Assembly: GCA_041161475.1 (NCBI GenBank)
Contig: JBEAUL010000014.1
Coordinates: forward strand, 1-19,385
From: JBEAUL01 sp041161475
GTDB taxonomy: Bacteria; Pseudomonadota; Gammaproteobacteria; UBA6186; Azoamicaceae
Direction of reading: 5' to 3'
Length of the DNA stretch: 19,385 bases
The notes below the pieces were generated by a model. That model ran no database searches, had not been told where the DNA came from, and worked only from the letters and a program-made list of their open reading frames with translations. Made by a program: the position numbers and the translations under genes. Shown here piece by piece: positions 1 through 7,021 of the stretch (the first letter of the stretch is position 1; each line of letters begins with the position of its first letter).

Positions 1-1244
1 ATTGTATTCTTAAGATTATCTTTAGATTCCGCATCCACAGACTCATCAATTTTTTTGAATAGTTCTTTGCGTTTCTTTTCAAAAAGAATATTTCTTTCAG
101 TTTCATCAAATCTTTTTAAATCAAATGAAAAGGCATTATACTTGTAAAGAAAAGCGTCTTTGCCTGGCCCCCAAGGCTCAGCTTCTCTCTCCCAATACCC
201 TTCTTTCAATCGATTTATGCAAAAATCAGCATATTTTTCTGAGAAAGCCAGATATTCTAAATTTACAGCTGATTCATCGTAATTTAAACTGATTAAATAC
301 GGCTTTATGTTCGAGTCAAAATAATTCATTCCTTCCAAAACAAGCATATCTTTAAAATCATTTAATTTTTCTTTTGGTAAGGTTTTTATATAGTTAAACT
401 TTATCTCTTGTATCTCCATAAATTCTTTATTATACATAATACTTGCGACATCCACATAAAATCCATTGGATCGCATTGCACAGTACTTTTCAATCACATC
501 ATTTTTAATAGAAAAAAAATCATCCTTTGATGCGCCAGTGAATTTTAAAAATGGCTGTAACTCTTTTAAAAAATAGACCTCTGCTTCTGAGCCATATTTT
601 TCTAAAAGCTCTGACTTTAGGATTTTTTCTTGGTACATTTTTTTGCGATAGTAAACGGGCTCTAAATCATCATTATCGTAATAAGCCCGCAGAATTTCTC
701 TTTTTTGTTGATTTATTTCTTCCTGGGAAAGACCAATATTTTTGTTAGAAAATAACTCAGAAAAATTTTTTTCATATTCACTATACGCTTTGGCTAATTT
801 TTGGTCTTCTGTTTTTCCATTGTTAAATAAAACCATCGAAACTTTTTTTAAATTTTCAAGTTTATTATCTTGTCCGTCTAGTCGACTTCTTAATTCTTCT
901 ACCATATAATTTTCGAATTCATTATTGGCTTTTTTTTCTAATTCAAGAATGTCTGCAGAATACCCAGACGTTAAGTACGTATACCAGCTTACTGTCGATT
1001 TTTTTTCTTCAAATTCTTTTTTATACTGATTGAGTGGCACTTCTCTTTCTTTTAATTCACGCCAAATGTTTATTCGTTGAACAAGCGTCGTTCTAATTTC
1101 ATCATCGTCAGAAAAATCATTATGATAAAAGGGCGTGATTTCATTTAGATAATTATCAACAAAATGAACGAGTTCTTGTTCATTTTCTTGAACATTAGCT
1201 TCTGAAAGAACTTGGTCTCTTAAAACATGTGCAGGTATAGGCAT
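1..1244 (-). CDS. Hypothetical protein, partial, Lys/Glu-rich, unknown family
   Basis: The reading frame stays open for 414 codons from the ATG at 1244-1242 to the left edge, with no stop visible, so the C-terminus lies outside the window. The start is fixed by an in-frame stop at 1253-1251 just upstream. No clear ribosome-binding site precedes it. The protein starts MPIPAHVLRDQVLSE and has no signal peptide or membrane segment. It is soluble-looking, mostly helical by composition, very rich in Lys, Glu, Asp, Asn, Tyr and Phe, with charged stretches around residues 100-145 that could form coiled coil. G+C is strikingly low (about 23-28% in two 60-base lines I counted, against about 50% in a sampled line of kbl). 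I recognise no domain. An AT-rich, charged, orphan cytosolic protein in a possibly host-associated bacterium may be a secreted effector, but this is only inference. Confidence 0.8.
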   Translation of the reverse strand, partial: MPIPAHVLRDQVLSEANVQENEQELVHFVDNYLNEITPFYHNDFSDDDEIRTTLVQRINIWRELKEREVPLNQYKKEFEEKKSTVSWYTYLTSGYSADILELEKKANNEFENYMVEELRSRLDGQDNKLENLKKVSMVLFNNGKTEDQKLAKAYSEYEKNFSELFSNKNIGLSQEEINQQKREILRAYYDNDDLEPVYYRKKMYQEKILKSELLEKYGSEAEVYFLKELQPFLKFTGASKDDFFSIKNDVIEKYCAMRSNGFYVDVASIMYNKEFMEIQEIKFNYIKTLPKEKLNDFKDMLVLEGMNYFDSNIKPYLISLNYDESAVNLEYLAFSEKYADFCINRLKEGYWEREAEPWGPGKDAFLYKYNAFSFDLKRFDETERNILFEKKRKELFKKIDESVDAESKDNLKNT

Positions 1245-1283
1245 AAAAGCTTACTGTCATTAGCAATATATGCCTAGGTTATC

Positions 1284-1319
1284 GGTCACAGACCTTTTTT
1301 TGATTAGTATACGACTGTA
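1284..1319 (-). promoter_or_regulatory. Possible promoter and leader of the left-edge gene
   Basis: Reading the minus strand, TATACT (1311-1306) could be a -10 box about 60 bases before the ATG at 1244. No good -35 box lies 16-18 bases upstream, so the call is weak. The predicted leader contains GGTC-TGT-GACC (1294-1284) directly after a run of seven A. An octamer, cgactgta (1312-1319), borders the -10 and is repeated inverted at 1371-1378. The rest of the 167-base gap 1245-1411 shows nothing else I can name apart from the terminator of the dehydrogenase. Confidence 0.3.
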
Positions 1320-1380
1320 ATTAAAGAAAATTTTTATGCATTTTCATCGGCTTAGCCAAGAAATGATTAATACAGTCGAT

Positions 1381-1407
1381 AATTAAAAAACTGTACGCAT
1401 GTACAGT
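1381..1407 (-). terminator. Rho-independent terminator of the alcohol dehydrogenase gene
   Basis: On the minus strand, five bases after the dehydrogenase stop, a perfect 7-bp stem ACTGTAC / GTACAGT (1407-1401 with 1396-1390) encloses a 4-base loop and runs straight into six T and then an AT-rich tail. The stem is not very GC-rich, but its position and T-run fit an intrinsic terminator for the gene ending at 1412. Confidence 0.65.
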
Positions 1408-1411
1408 AAAA

Positions 1412-2425
1412 TTACTTTGTGTTATCTAAAACAATCCTATAGCGCGCTTTTCCCGCATCTAAATGAATGAGCGCTTGATTTAAATCTTGCATTGCAAATA
1501 GTTCCGTAATAGGCGCAATATGATGACGTGCACAAAATTCAAGCATGCTATATACCGTTGCCGGACTACCAATCGGAGACCCAGATACACTACGCTGACC
1601 ACCGATTAAGGTCATGGCAGGTACTGCGATGGGTTTTGGAACAACACCCACCGTATGAAAATGCCCTTTTGGCGCTAAAGCTGCAAAAAAAACATTCCAA
1701 TCTAAGTCTGCATTTGTTGTATTTAAAATAAAATCAAATTTTCCCGACTGTTTTTTTAATTCATTTTTTTCTTTAGAATTGACAACATAATGCGCGCCCA
1801 TCTTAATGGCTTGGTCTTTTTTATCTGCTGAAGAGGTAAAAGCCGTTACCTCGCAACCCCATTTATTTAAAAATTGAAGTGCCAAATGCCCCAAGCCCCC
1901 TATTCCGATAACCCCTACCCGTTGTGTCGGCTTAATATCTAACTGAATAATGGGGTTAAAAACCGTAATACCGCCACAAAAAAGTGGGCCTGCTGTTTTT
2001 AGATCTAAACGACTCGGTAATGGAATGGCCCATTCCCAATGACAACGCACGGTATCGGCAAAACCACCCTTTCTACCCACAATCGTTTGTTCTGCTTTGC
2101 CACATAAATTCTGATCTCCAGACAAGCATTGCTGACAATGCAAACAGCTATGACTCATCCAACCAAGCCCTACCCGTTGTCCTATCTGCAAACCCTTTAC
2201 TTGTTCACCCATGCTTTCAATGGTACCAATGACTTCATGTCCTCCGATAAAAGGGTATGTTGTAATGCCCCACTCATTGGTCATCATACTCAAGTCAGAA
2301 TGGCATAAGCCACAATACTCAACTTTGATGTCAATTTGTTCAGCAGCAATCTCTGGAAGAGTATACTCCATGGGCTCTACACTTTTACCAGGCGCTGTTG
2401 CAGCATAAGCACGTACTGTTTTCAT
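1412..2425 (-). CDS. Zinc-dependent alcohol dehydrogenase, cinnamyl-alcohol dehydrogenase (YahK-like) type
   Basis: This is a 337-residue medium-chain, zinc-dependent, NAD(P)-linked alcohol/aldehyde oxidoreductase. The N-terminal catalytic domain carries the catalytic zinc motif CGLCHSD (Cys41) and GGHE (His63, Glu64), then four structural-zinc cysteines at 94, 97, 100 and 108. The third catalytic cysteine is in the PLFCGG segment near residue 153. The Rossmann fold shows GIGGLG. This arrangement is typical of the cinnamyl-alcohol dehydrogenase/YahK/AdhC group, which mostly reduces aldehydes with NADPH; the real substrate cannot be read from sequence. A TTG lies three codons upstream, but the ATG at 2425 is preferred because AAGGA sits nine bases before it, while the TTG nearly touches that site. 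The gene appears to be transcribed alone, ending at the terminator at 1381-1407. A possible promoter lies in the gap 2426-2533 but is not distinct. Confidence 0.93.
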   Translation of the reverse strand: MKTVRAYAATAPGKSVEPMEYTLPEIAAEQIDIKVEYCGLCHSDLSMMTNEWGITTYPFIGGHEVIGTIESMGEQVKGLQIGQRVGLGWMSHSCLHCQQCLSGDQNLCGKAEQTIVGRKGGFADTVRCHWEWAIPLPSRLDLKTAGPLFCGGITVFNPIIQLDIKPTQRVGVIGIGGLGHLALQFLNKWGCEVTAFTSSADKKDQAIKMGAHYVVNSKEKNELKKQSGKFDFILNTTNADLDWNVFFAALAPKGHFHTVGVVPKPIAVPAMTLIGGQRSVSGSPIGSPATVYSMLEFCARHHIAPITELFAMQDLNQALIHLDAGKARYRIVLDNTK

Positions 2426-2526
2426 GCAAGACAATCCTTATCTGATCAATCATTTTCAGTAATAACAAAACATCTATCAATAGGATAGAATAATCACCAG
2501 ATTATGCAAAAATGTTGTTATACCTG

Positions 2527-2569
2527 GATATGATCAAACATATCGCTTTATTCGTCGACGAATAAAGCG
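2527..2569. repeat. 26-bp perfect palindrome plus adjoining inverted repeat at a gene end
   Basis: Positions 2544-2569 form a perfect 26-bp palindrome centred on gtcgac. As RNA it folds into an 11-bp stem with a 4-base loop. Directly next to it, gatatg (2527-2532) and catatc (2539-2544) form a second 6-bp inverted repeat. Both overlap the last codons and the TGA stop (2536-2534) of the membrane hydrolase gene. There is no T-run, so this is either an mRNA 3'-end stabiliser, an atypical terminator or a protein-binding site. I see no second copy in the window. Confidence 0.75.
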
Positions 2570-3058
2570 CGTATCCAAAAATAAATGCGTAGCCCAACCA
2601 ACCGTCGTACTAATGATCAACCAGTGGTATTCCTTAAGGTACTCAAGCACATGACTTAAAGAAAACGAATACCAAAAAGATTCTTGAGATAAAAAATACT
2701 CATATACAACGGCTAACAAACAGGGAAACCATATCAAAGATGATAACTGATGCGTCCATCCACGATGGTGAGACAATAAGGGCAAAATCCCTAAAATAGC
2801 AAACAAGGTGACGAGTTTGAATTTTTTTAAATAAGCCAAATAGATAAATAAACAAAATAATCCCCTATAAAACCATTTTTGGGGCACAGATTGTACATCT
2901 AAATCTGGAAATAAACTAAAAAAGAGGGTAGCAACACCGGCTTTAGCGAGCAATTCAGGATTTGTTGACACACCGACATGATGTCCCATGCGCCAAAATC
3001 CCATCATAACCAATCCACTGGCAATGACGCCACCAATACAATGTCCTTTAAAATTCAT
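2534..3058 (-). CDS. YdjM-type membrane-bound metal-dependent hydrolase
   Basis: This is a 174-residue integral membrane protein of the YdjM/DUF457 family, annotated as membrane-bound metal-dependent hydrolases of unknown substrate. The family's metal-site residues are visible: His6 near the N-terminus, FPDLD (Asp52, Asp54), SHHRGWTH (residues 96-103) and GWATHLFLD (His158, Asp162). Hydrophobic segments lie at about 40-50, 66-95, 106-122 and 145-162, and the protein ends in a basic tail. The start codon lies four bases after the ferrochelatase stop with only a weak ribosome-binding site, so translation is probably coupled to hemH. In E. coli ydjM is LexA-regulated; I see no LexA box here. The 3' end contains the 26-bp palindrome described separately. 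Confidence 0.85.
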   Translation of the reverse strand: MNFKGHCIGGVIASGLVMMGFWRMGHHVGVSTNPELLAKAGVATLFFSLFPDLDVQSVPQKWFYRGLFCLFIYLAYLKKFKLVTLFAILGILPLLSHHRGWTHQLSSLIWFPCLLAVVYEYFLSQESFWYSFSLSHVLEYLKEYHWLIISTTVGWATHLFLDTRFIRRRIKRYV

Positions 3059-3062
3059 CTGT

Positions 3063-4127
3063 CTACTTCGATTGATTGTTGTCTATAATCCAATCCATAA
3101 GCGTATTCACCCATGTCGGGTGTGCATTTAAACTGGGTACCATCGATAAATACTCCCCACCCAGGGCTTCCCATGCTTCCTTTGCTCGAATTTCAATTTC
3201 TTCGAGTGTTTCTAGGCAATCAACAACAAAACTTGGACACACAATAACAACACGCTTTATCTTTTTGGCAATCAACGCTTGTAATAATTTATCGGTATAC
3301 GGTTGGATCCAAGGAATCCTGCCTACGCGGGACTGAAAAGCAGTGGCTGTTTGCATCGGATTTAAATTCAGTGCTTTTACGAGAGCGTTTGTGGTCAAAA
3401 AACACTGTGCACGATAACAGGTTAAAAGAGGATCTGCTTTCTCTTCTTTTACCTTAATACAATGCGTTTTTTGTTGACATTGACTCAGATGAGCGCAACC
3501 CATGTTACGTACTTGTCGCTCTGGTAAACCATGATAACTAAAGACTGTAAAAGCACCTCTGGTCATTTCTCGATTTTTTTCTGTATGCTCACGAATACGT
3601 AACGCAAAGGCTTCAATAAAACCAGATGCTTGATAAAAAGGGGAATACACTTTAAAAGGGAGAATTGGCTCTTGCTGTTTTAATGTATCTAGCACTACGG
3701 CTAAAGCAGATCCAGTGGTTGCAGCTGCATACTGAGGATATAACGGTAGAATATGCAAATAGGTGCACCCTGCTTCACGTAACATAGCGATCCCTTGCGG
3801 AATACTGGGTTCGCCATAACGCATACCCAAGGCAACCAGAGCTGACTCACCATTGTTGTCTAAGGCAAGCTGCAAGGCTTTTCTTAAGGATTGCATATGA
3901 GTTCTCAATGGTGAACCGGTGGCTGTCCAAATACTGCGATAGGCTTTGAGGGTATTACGGGTACGAAAGGGAACAATGATCCCCTTTACCAAACATTGGC
4001 GCAAGAAATAAGGCAAGTCAATTACTTTATCATCAGTCAGAAAGCTATTTAAATATGACGCAACCGAAAAAAAAGTAGGGGCACTGGGTGTGCCTAAATT
4101 AATCAGTAAAACGCCGTGTTTCTGCAT
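3063..4127 (-). CDS. hemH: Ferrochelatase (protoporphyrin ferro-lyase)
   Basis: Inserts ferrous iron into protoporphyrin IX, the last step of protohaem synthesis; acts at the cytosolic face of the membrane. The 354-residue protein begins with the family motif GVLLINLGTP, has GMRYG near 101-105, the catalytic histidine in SYHGLPERQ (His199) and the catalytic glutamate in CLETLEE (Glu306). After His199 there is a cysteine-rich insertion with Cys211, 217, 223, 237 and 242 (the last two in CYRAQC), longer than the short loop in E. coli HemH. Some bacterial ferrochelatases bind a [2Fe-2S] cluster through internal cysteines, and this could be one. The ATG is preceded by AAGGA ten bases upstream. 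It lies 43 bases after the HU-like gene and 4 bases before the membrane hydrolase, on the same strand, which suggests one transcription unit. Confidence 0.96.
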   Translation of the reverse strand: MQKHGVLLINLGTPSAPTFFSVASYLNSFLTDDKVIDLPYFLRQCLVKGIIVPFRTRNTLKAYRSIWTATGSPLRTHMQSLRKALQLALDNNGESALVALGMRYGEPSIPQGIAMLREAGCTYLHILPLYPQYAAATTGSALAVVLDTLKQQEPILPFKVYSPFYQASGFIEAFALRIREHTEKNREMTRGAFTVFSYHGLPERQVRNMGCAHLSQCQQKTHCIKVKEEKADPLLTCYRAQCFLTTNALVKALNLNPMQTATAFQSRVGRIPWIQPYTDKLLQALIAKKIKRVVIVCPSFVVDCLETLEEIEIRAKEAWEALGGEYLSMVPSLNAHPTWVNTLMDWIIDNNQSK

Positions 4128-4143
4128 CTGTAAAGTTATCCTT

Positions 4144-4185
4144 GCCTTAGCATAACAGTAATGAGGGTACTTACCCTTCTAAGGC
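4144..4185 (-). other. Nested stem structure between the HU-like gene and hemH
   Basis: An outer 7-bp inverted repeat, gccttag (4144-4150) and ctaaggc (4179-4185), encloses an inner one, agggta (4164-4169) and taccct (4172-4177). The structure spans the stop codon of the HU-like gene and most of the 43-base spacer before hemH. There is no T-run, so it looks more like an mRNA processing, attenuation or stability element than a simple terminator. It could let the abundant HU-like message be made in excess over hemH. Confidence 0.5.
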
Positions 4186-4569
4186 AGATTTAAGCGATTG
4201 TAGTGCAATAATTTTTACAGCAGCACGACTTGGCTTTGCTTTAACCAGTACTTTTTGATTGGTTAAAGGGCTCACCATTTCACGCGCTTTGGTTGGTTTT
4301 TTACGAATACGCTTAATTTTAACGCCAGTCATCGGAATAATAAATTCACCAGAACCTTTCTTTTTAAGATGAGAGTGAATCAATTGAGTTGTTGTTTTAA
4401 ACACGGATTCTACTTGAGACTTACGTAAGCCTGTTTCTGTTGCAATCGCTCGAAAAATATCTAAGCGTGTTTGTTTTTCTTTAGCAGCAGGCACTTTTTT
4501 TACCAGCGCTTTTGTTGCTGTTTTAACCGTTGCTTTGGTCTTTTTGGTCAAGATTTTTTTACGTGACAT
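4171..4569 (-). CDS. HU-family DNA-binding protein with Lys/Ala-rich N-terminal tail
   Basis: This is a 132-residue nucleoid-type protein. Residues 1-33 form a basic tail rich in Lys, Thr and Ala that resembles histone H1-type tails. Residues 34-132 match the HU/IHF fold: helices in LDIFRAIATETGLRKSQVESVF, then GEFIIPMTGVKIKRI, a basic DNA-binding arm around 88-110, and a final helix (AVKIIALQSLKSAL). Ordinary HU is about 90 residues with NP at the arm tip; here the tip reads SPLTNQ, keeping only the proline (Pro101). The variant arm and the tail set it apart from the housekeeping HupA/HupB, so it is probably an additional HU-like protein with its own role. The start is supported by GGAG eight bases upstream. 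It heads a minus-strand unit with hemH and the membrane hydrolase. Confidence 0.85.
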   Translation of the reverse strand: MSRKKILTKKTKATVKTATKALVKKVPAAKEKQTRLDIFRAIATETGLRKSQVESVFKTTTQLIHSHLKKKGSGEFIIPMTGVKIKRIRKKPTKAREMVSPLTNQKVLVKAKPSRAAVKIIALQSLKSALEG

Positions 4570-4605
4570 AACTTTTCTCCAACATAAATCATTTTTGTGA
4601 CCAAG

Positions 4606-4634
4606 AGTATGTGTAAAATCTTCATAAAAATCAA
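4606..4634 (-). promoter_or_regulatory. Probable promoter of the HU-like gene/hemH unit
   Basis: On the minus strand TTGATT (4634-4629) and CATACT (4611-4606) are separated by 17 bases, a sigma70-like arrangement. The start site would be near 4600, leaving a leader of about 30 bases before the ATG at 4569. The neighbouring 4635-4706 is AT-rich with no further element I can identify. Confidence 0.5.
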
Positions 4635-4706
4635 GTAACTACACCAAAAAATTCTTCATTCAGCCCTTTTTGAACAAATAGGACTGCTTTTTTCCTAGAC
4701 ATAAGA

Positions 4707-4734
4707 TTGTATCTTAGAGGATATCAGGTATAAT
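4707..4734 (+). promoter_or_regulatory. Promoter of the kbl-tdh unit
   Basis: TTGTAT (4707-4712) and a consensus TATAAT (4729-4734) are 16 bases apart, about 33 bases upstream of the kbl ATG at 4768. The transcript would have a leader of roughly 25 bases containing AGG eight bases before the start codon. Confidence 0.65.
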
Positions 4735-4767
4735 AAAATCACCCATTTATATGCACAGGTAACGCAA

Positions 4768-5958
4768 ATGACTCAACCCTTTTTGGCGCACCTTAGCGCT
4801 TCTCTACAACAGTTACGAGATACTGGTTTATACAAAGAAGAAAGGTTGATTGCAGGCCCACAACAGGTTCAAATCACTGCAAATAAGCAACCTGTTATCA
4901 ACTTGTGTGCGAATAACTATTTGGGATTGGCTAACCATCCAGACATTCGAAAAGCAGCACACGAAGCACTAGATACCTTTGGATACGGCATGGCTTCAGT
5001 GCGTTTTATCTGTGGCACCCAAACCATTCACAAAGCATTAGAAGACCAAATTTCTGCCTTACTCGGTACAGAAGACACCATCCTCTATTCGTCTTGTTTT
5101 GATGCCAACACTGGATTATTCGAGACAATATTAACGGAAGAAGACGCCATTATCAGTGATGCCCTAAATCATGCCAGTATTATTGACGGTATTCGTCTGT
5201 GCAAAGCAAAGCGTTTTCGCTATGCCAATAATGACATGCAAGCATTAGAAGCGCAATTGCAAGCGGCGCAACCTGCCCGTTTTCGATTGATTGCCACAGA
5301 TGGTGTTTTTTCAATGGACGGTACTTATGCTAATTTACCCGCCATTCACGCCCTAGCTAAAAAATATGATGCCATGGTGATGGTCGACGATTCTCATGCA
5401 GTTGGTTTTGTCGGCAAACAGGGCCGAGGCACACATGAATTTTGGGGATTAACCAACGGCGAAATTGATATCTTCACGGGTACCTTAGGCAAGGCGTTGG
5501 GTGGCGCATCTGGCGGCTATGTCTCGGGTAAAAAACCGATTATTGAATGGTTAAGACAACGCTCACGCCCTTACTTGTTCTCTAATAGCCTCTGTCCGAT
5601 TATCACTGCCACTTCACTGGTTGTACTAGACCTCATCAAACAGCATCCCAACTGGATCAGTACATTAGACGATAACAGCCAATATTTTAGAAAACACATG
5701 ACAGAAGCTGGATTCGAACTCATTCCCGGGCATCATGCCATTATCCCGGTGATGATTGGCGATGCAAAAAAAGCAACTGAAATGGCCAATGCCCTTTTAA
5801 GCGAAGGCGTGTATGTGGTTGGCTTTTCTTTTCCTGTGGTTCCCGAAAATAAAGCACGCATTCGGACACAAATGTCTGCTGCGCTCACGAAAACACAACT
5901 AGACATTGCGATTACCGCTTTTATTAAAGTGGGCAAAAAACTGGGAGTCATTACATGA
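4768..5958 (+). CDS. kbl: Glycine C-acetyltransferase (2-amino-3-ketobutyrate CoA ligase)
   Basis: PLP enzyme that splits 2-amino-3-ketobutyrate with CoA into glycine and acetyl-CoA, the second step of threonine breakdown through Tdh. The 396-residue length matches the family (E. coli Kbl 398). Visible features are the substrate-binding NLCANNYLGLANHP (45-58), GYGMASVRFICGTQ (72-85), the cofactor-contacting VDDSHAVGFVG (206-216) and the PLP lysine in TGTLGKALGG (Lys242). It belongs to the alpha-oxoamine synthase family, like BioF and HemA, but the sequence motifs and the partner gene favour Kbl. Its stop overlaps the tdh start by four bases (ATGA), as expected for translational coupling. A consensus-like promoter lies just upstream. 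Confidence 0.97.
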   Translation: MTQPFLAHLSASLQQLRDTGLYKEERLIAGPQQVQITANKQPVINLCANNYLGLANHPDIRKAAHEALDTFGYGMASVRFICGTQTIHKALEDQISALLGTEDTILYSSCFDANTGLFETILTEEDAIISDALNHASIIDGIRLCKAKRFRYANNDMQALEAQLQAAQPARFRLIATDGVFSMDGTYANLPAIHALAKKYDAMVMVDDSHAVGFVGKQGRGTHEFWGLTNGEIDIFTGTLGKALGGASGGYVSGKKPIIEWLRQRSRPYLFSNSLCPIITATSLVVLDLIKQHPNWISTLDDNSQYFRKHMTEAGFELIPGHHAIIPVMIGDAKKATEMANALLSEGVYVVGFSFPVVPENKARIRTQMSAALTKTQLDIAITAFIKVGKKLGVIT

Positions 5959-6980
5959 AAGCATTAGTAAAAGCAGAAGCACGCGAAGGTATTTGGCTAA
6001 AAGATATCTCAGAGCCAACCATTGGACACAATGACGTTTTAATTAAAATTACCAAAACAGCCATCTGTGGTACAGACATACATATTTATAATTGGGACAG
6101 TTGGGCACAAAAAACCATTCCTGTTCCTTTACCCGTTGGCCATGAATTCGTTGGTATCATCACGGCATTAGGATCGGAAGTACAAGGGTTTAAGGTCGGA
6201 GATAGAATATCGGGCGAAGGACACTTGGTTTGTGGCGTTTGTCGCAATTGCCGAGCGGGGATTCCACATTTATGTCCTAAAACAAAGGGCGTTGGTGTGA
6301 ATCATCCGGGCGCTTTTGTCGAGTACCTCTCTATGCCAGCGAGCAACTTAATCGTTATTCCTGACAATATTCCTGATTCTGTGGCAGCAATTTTAGATCC
6401 CTTTGGTAACGCCACACACACGGCCTTGTCATTTAATGTGTTGGGAGAAGATGTACTCATCACAGGTGCAGGCCCAATCGGTTTGATGGCCATTCCTTTG
6501 TGTCTTAAAGCCGGCGCCAGAAATGTGATAATAACCGATATCAACCCCTATCGATTGGCGCTTGCCGAGCAATTAGGCGCAACCGTTGCCCTAAATATCC
6601 AAAACAAGACATTGCCTGAGGTCATCCGCCATTTAGGCATGACCAGTGGATTTGATGTCGGTCTTGAAATGTCTGGAAACCCTCATGCATTCAGAGACAT
6701 GTTATCAAATATGCATCACGGTGGTAAAATTGCCTTACTGGGTATTCCACCCGATGATACAGCCATCGATTGGAATCAAGTGATATTCAAAGGACTACAT
6801 CTAAAAGGTATTTATGGTCGCGAAATGTATGAAACCTGGTATAAAATGATAACCTTGTTAAAGGCGGGATTGGACATCACGCCCGTTATCACGCACGAGT
6901 TTCACTATACGGAGTATCAACAAGCATTCGATGTTGCCAGAAGCGGGCAAGCCGGAAAAGTTATTTTAAACTGGGATTAA
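5955..6980 (+). CDS. tdh: L-threonine 3-dehydrogenase
   Basis: Oxidises L-threonine to 2-amino-3-ketobutyrate with NAD+, feeding Kbl in the cytosol. At 341 residues it has exactly the length of E. coli Tdh. Zinc-site residues are Cys38 (AICGTDIHIYNWD), His63 and Glu64 (GHEFVG); the structural zinc cysteines are 93, 96, 99 and 107 in LVCGVCRNCRAG...HLC. The nucleotide-binding fold shows the glycine-rich ITGAGPIGLM. The signature GTDIHIYNWD is characteristic of Tdh rather than of other medium-chain dehydrogenases such as the one at 1412-2425. The gene starts inside the kbl stop (four-base overlap), so the two products are made together. Confidence 0.97.
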   Translation: MKALVKAEAREGIWLKDISEPTIGHNDVLIKITKTAICGTDIHIYNWDSWAQKTIPVPLPVGHEFVGIITALGSEVQGFKVGDRISGEGHLVCGVCRNCRAGIPHLCPKTKGVGVNHPGAFVEYLSMPASNLIVIPDNIPDSVAAILDPFGNATHTALSFNVLGEDVLITGAGPIGLMAIPLCLKAGARNVIITDINPYRLALAEQLGATVALNIQNKTLPEVIRHLGMTSGFDVGLEMSGNPHAFRDMLSNMHHGGKIALLGIPPDDTAIDWNQVIFKGLHLKGIYGREMYETWYKMITLLKAGLDITPVITHEFHYTEYQQAFDVARSGQAGKVILNWD

Positions 6981-7021
6981 CGCATTTCAAGCCCAATAAC
7001 AAAGACAGAGGAGTACTGCGA

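Noticed and set aside
551..748. 65-codon plus-strand reading frame
   Set aside because: Lies opposite the long minus-strand gene, has no ribosome-binding site and a composition expected from the antisense strand.
1..1244. Faint likeness of parts of the left-edge protein to lipase chaperones (a YGSEAEVYF stretch and a W...R..ELF tail)
   Set aside because: No N-terminal membrane anchor, the defining chaperone motif is absent and no lipase gene is nearby; similarity is at the level of charged helices.
1284..1301. Plus-strand terminator-like ggtc-aca-gacc followed by seven T
   Set aside because: Stem only 4 bp and no plus-strand gene ends here; it falls in the leader of a minus-strand gene.
2426..2434. 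TTG start three codons upstream for the alcohol dehydrogenase
   Set aside because: The ribosome-binding site would nearly touch the TTG; it is correctly spaced for the ATG at 2425.
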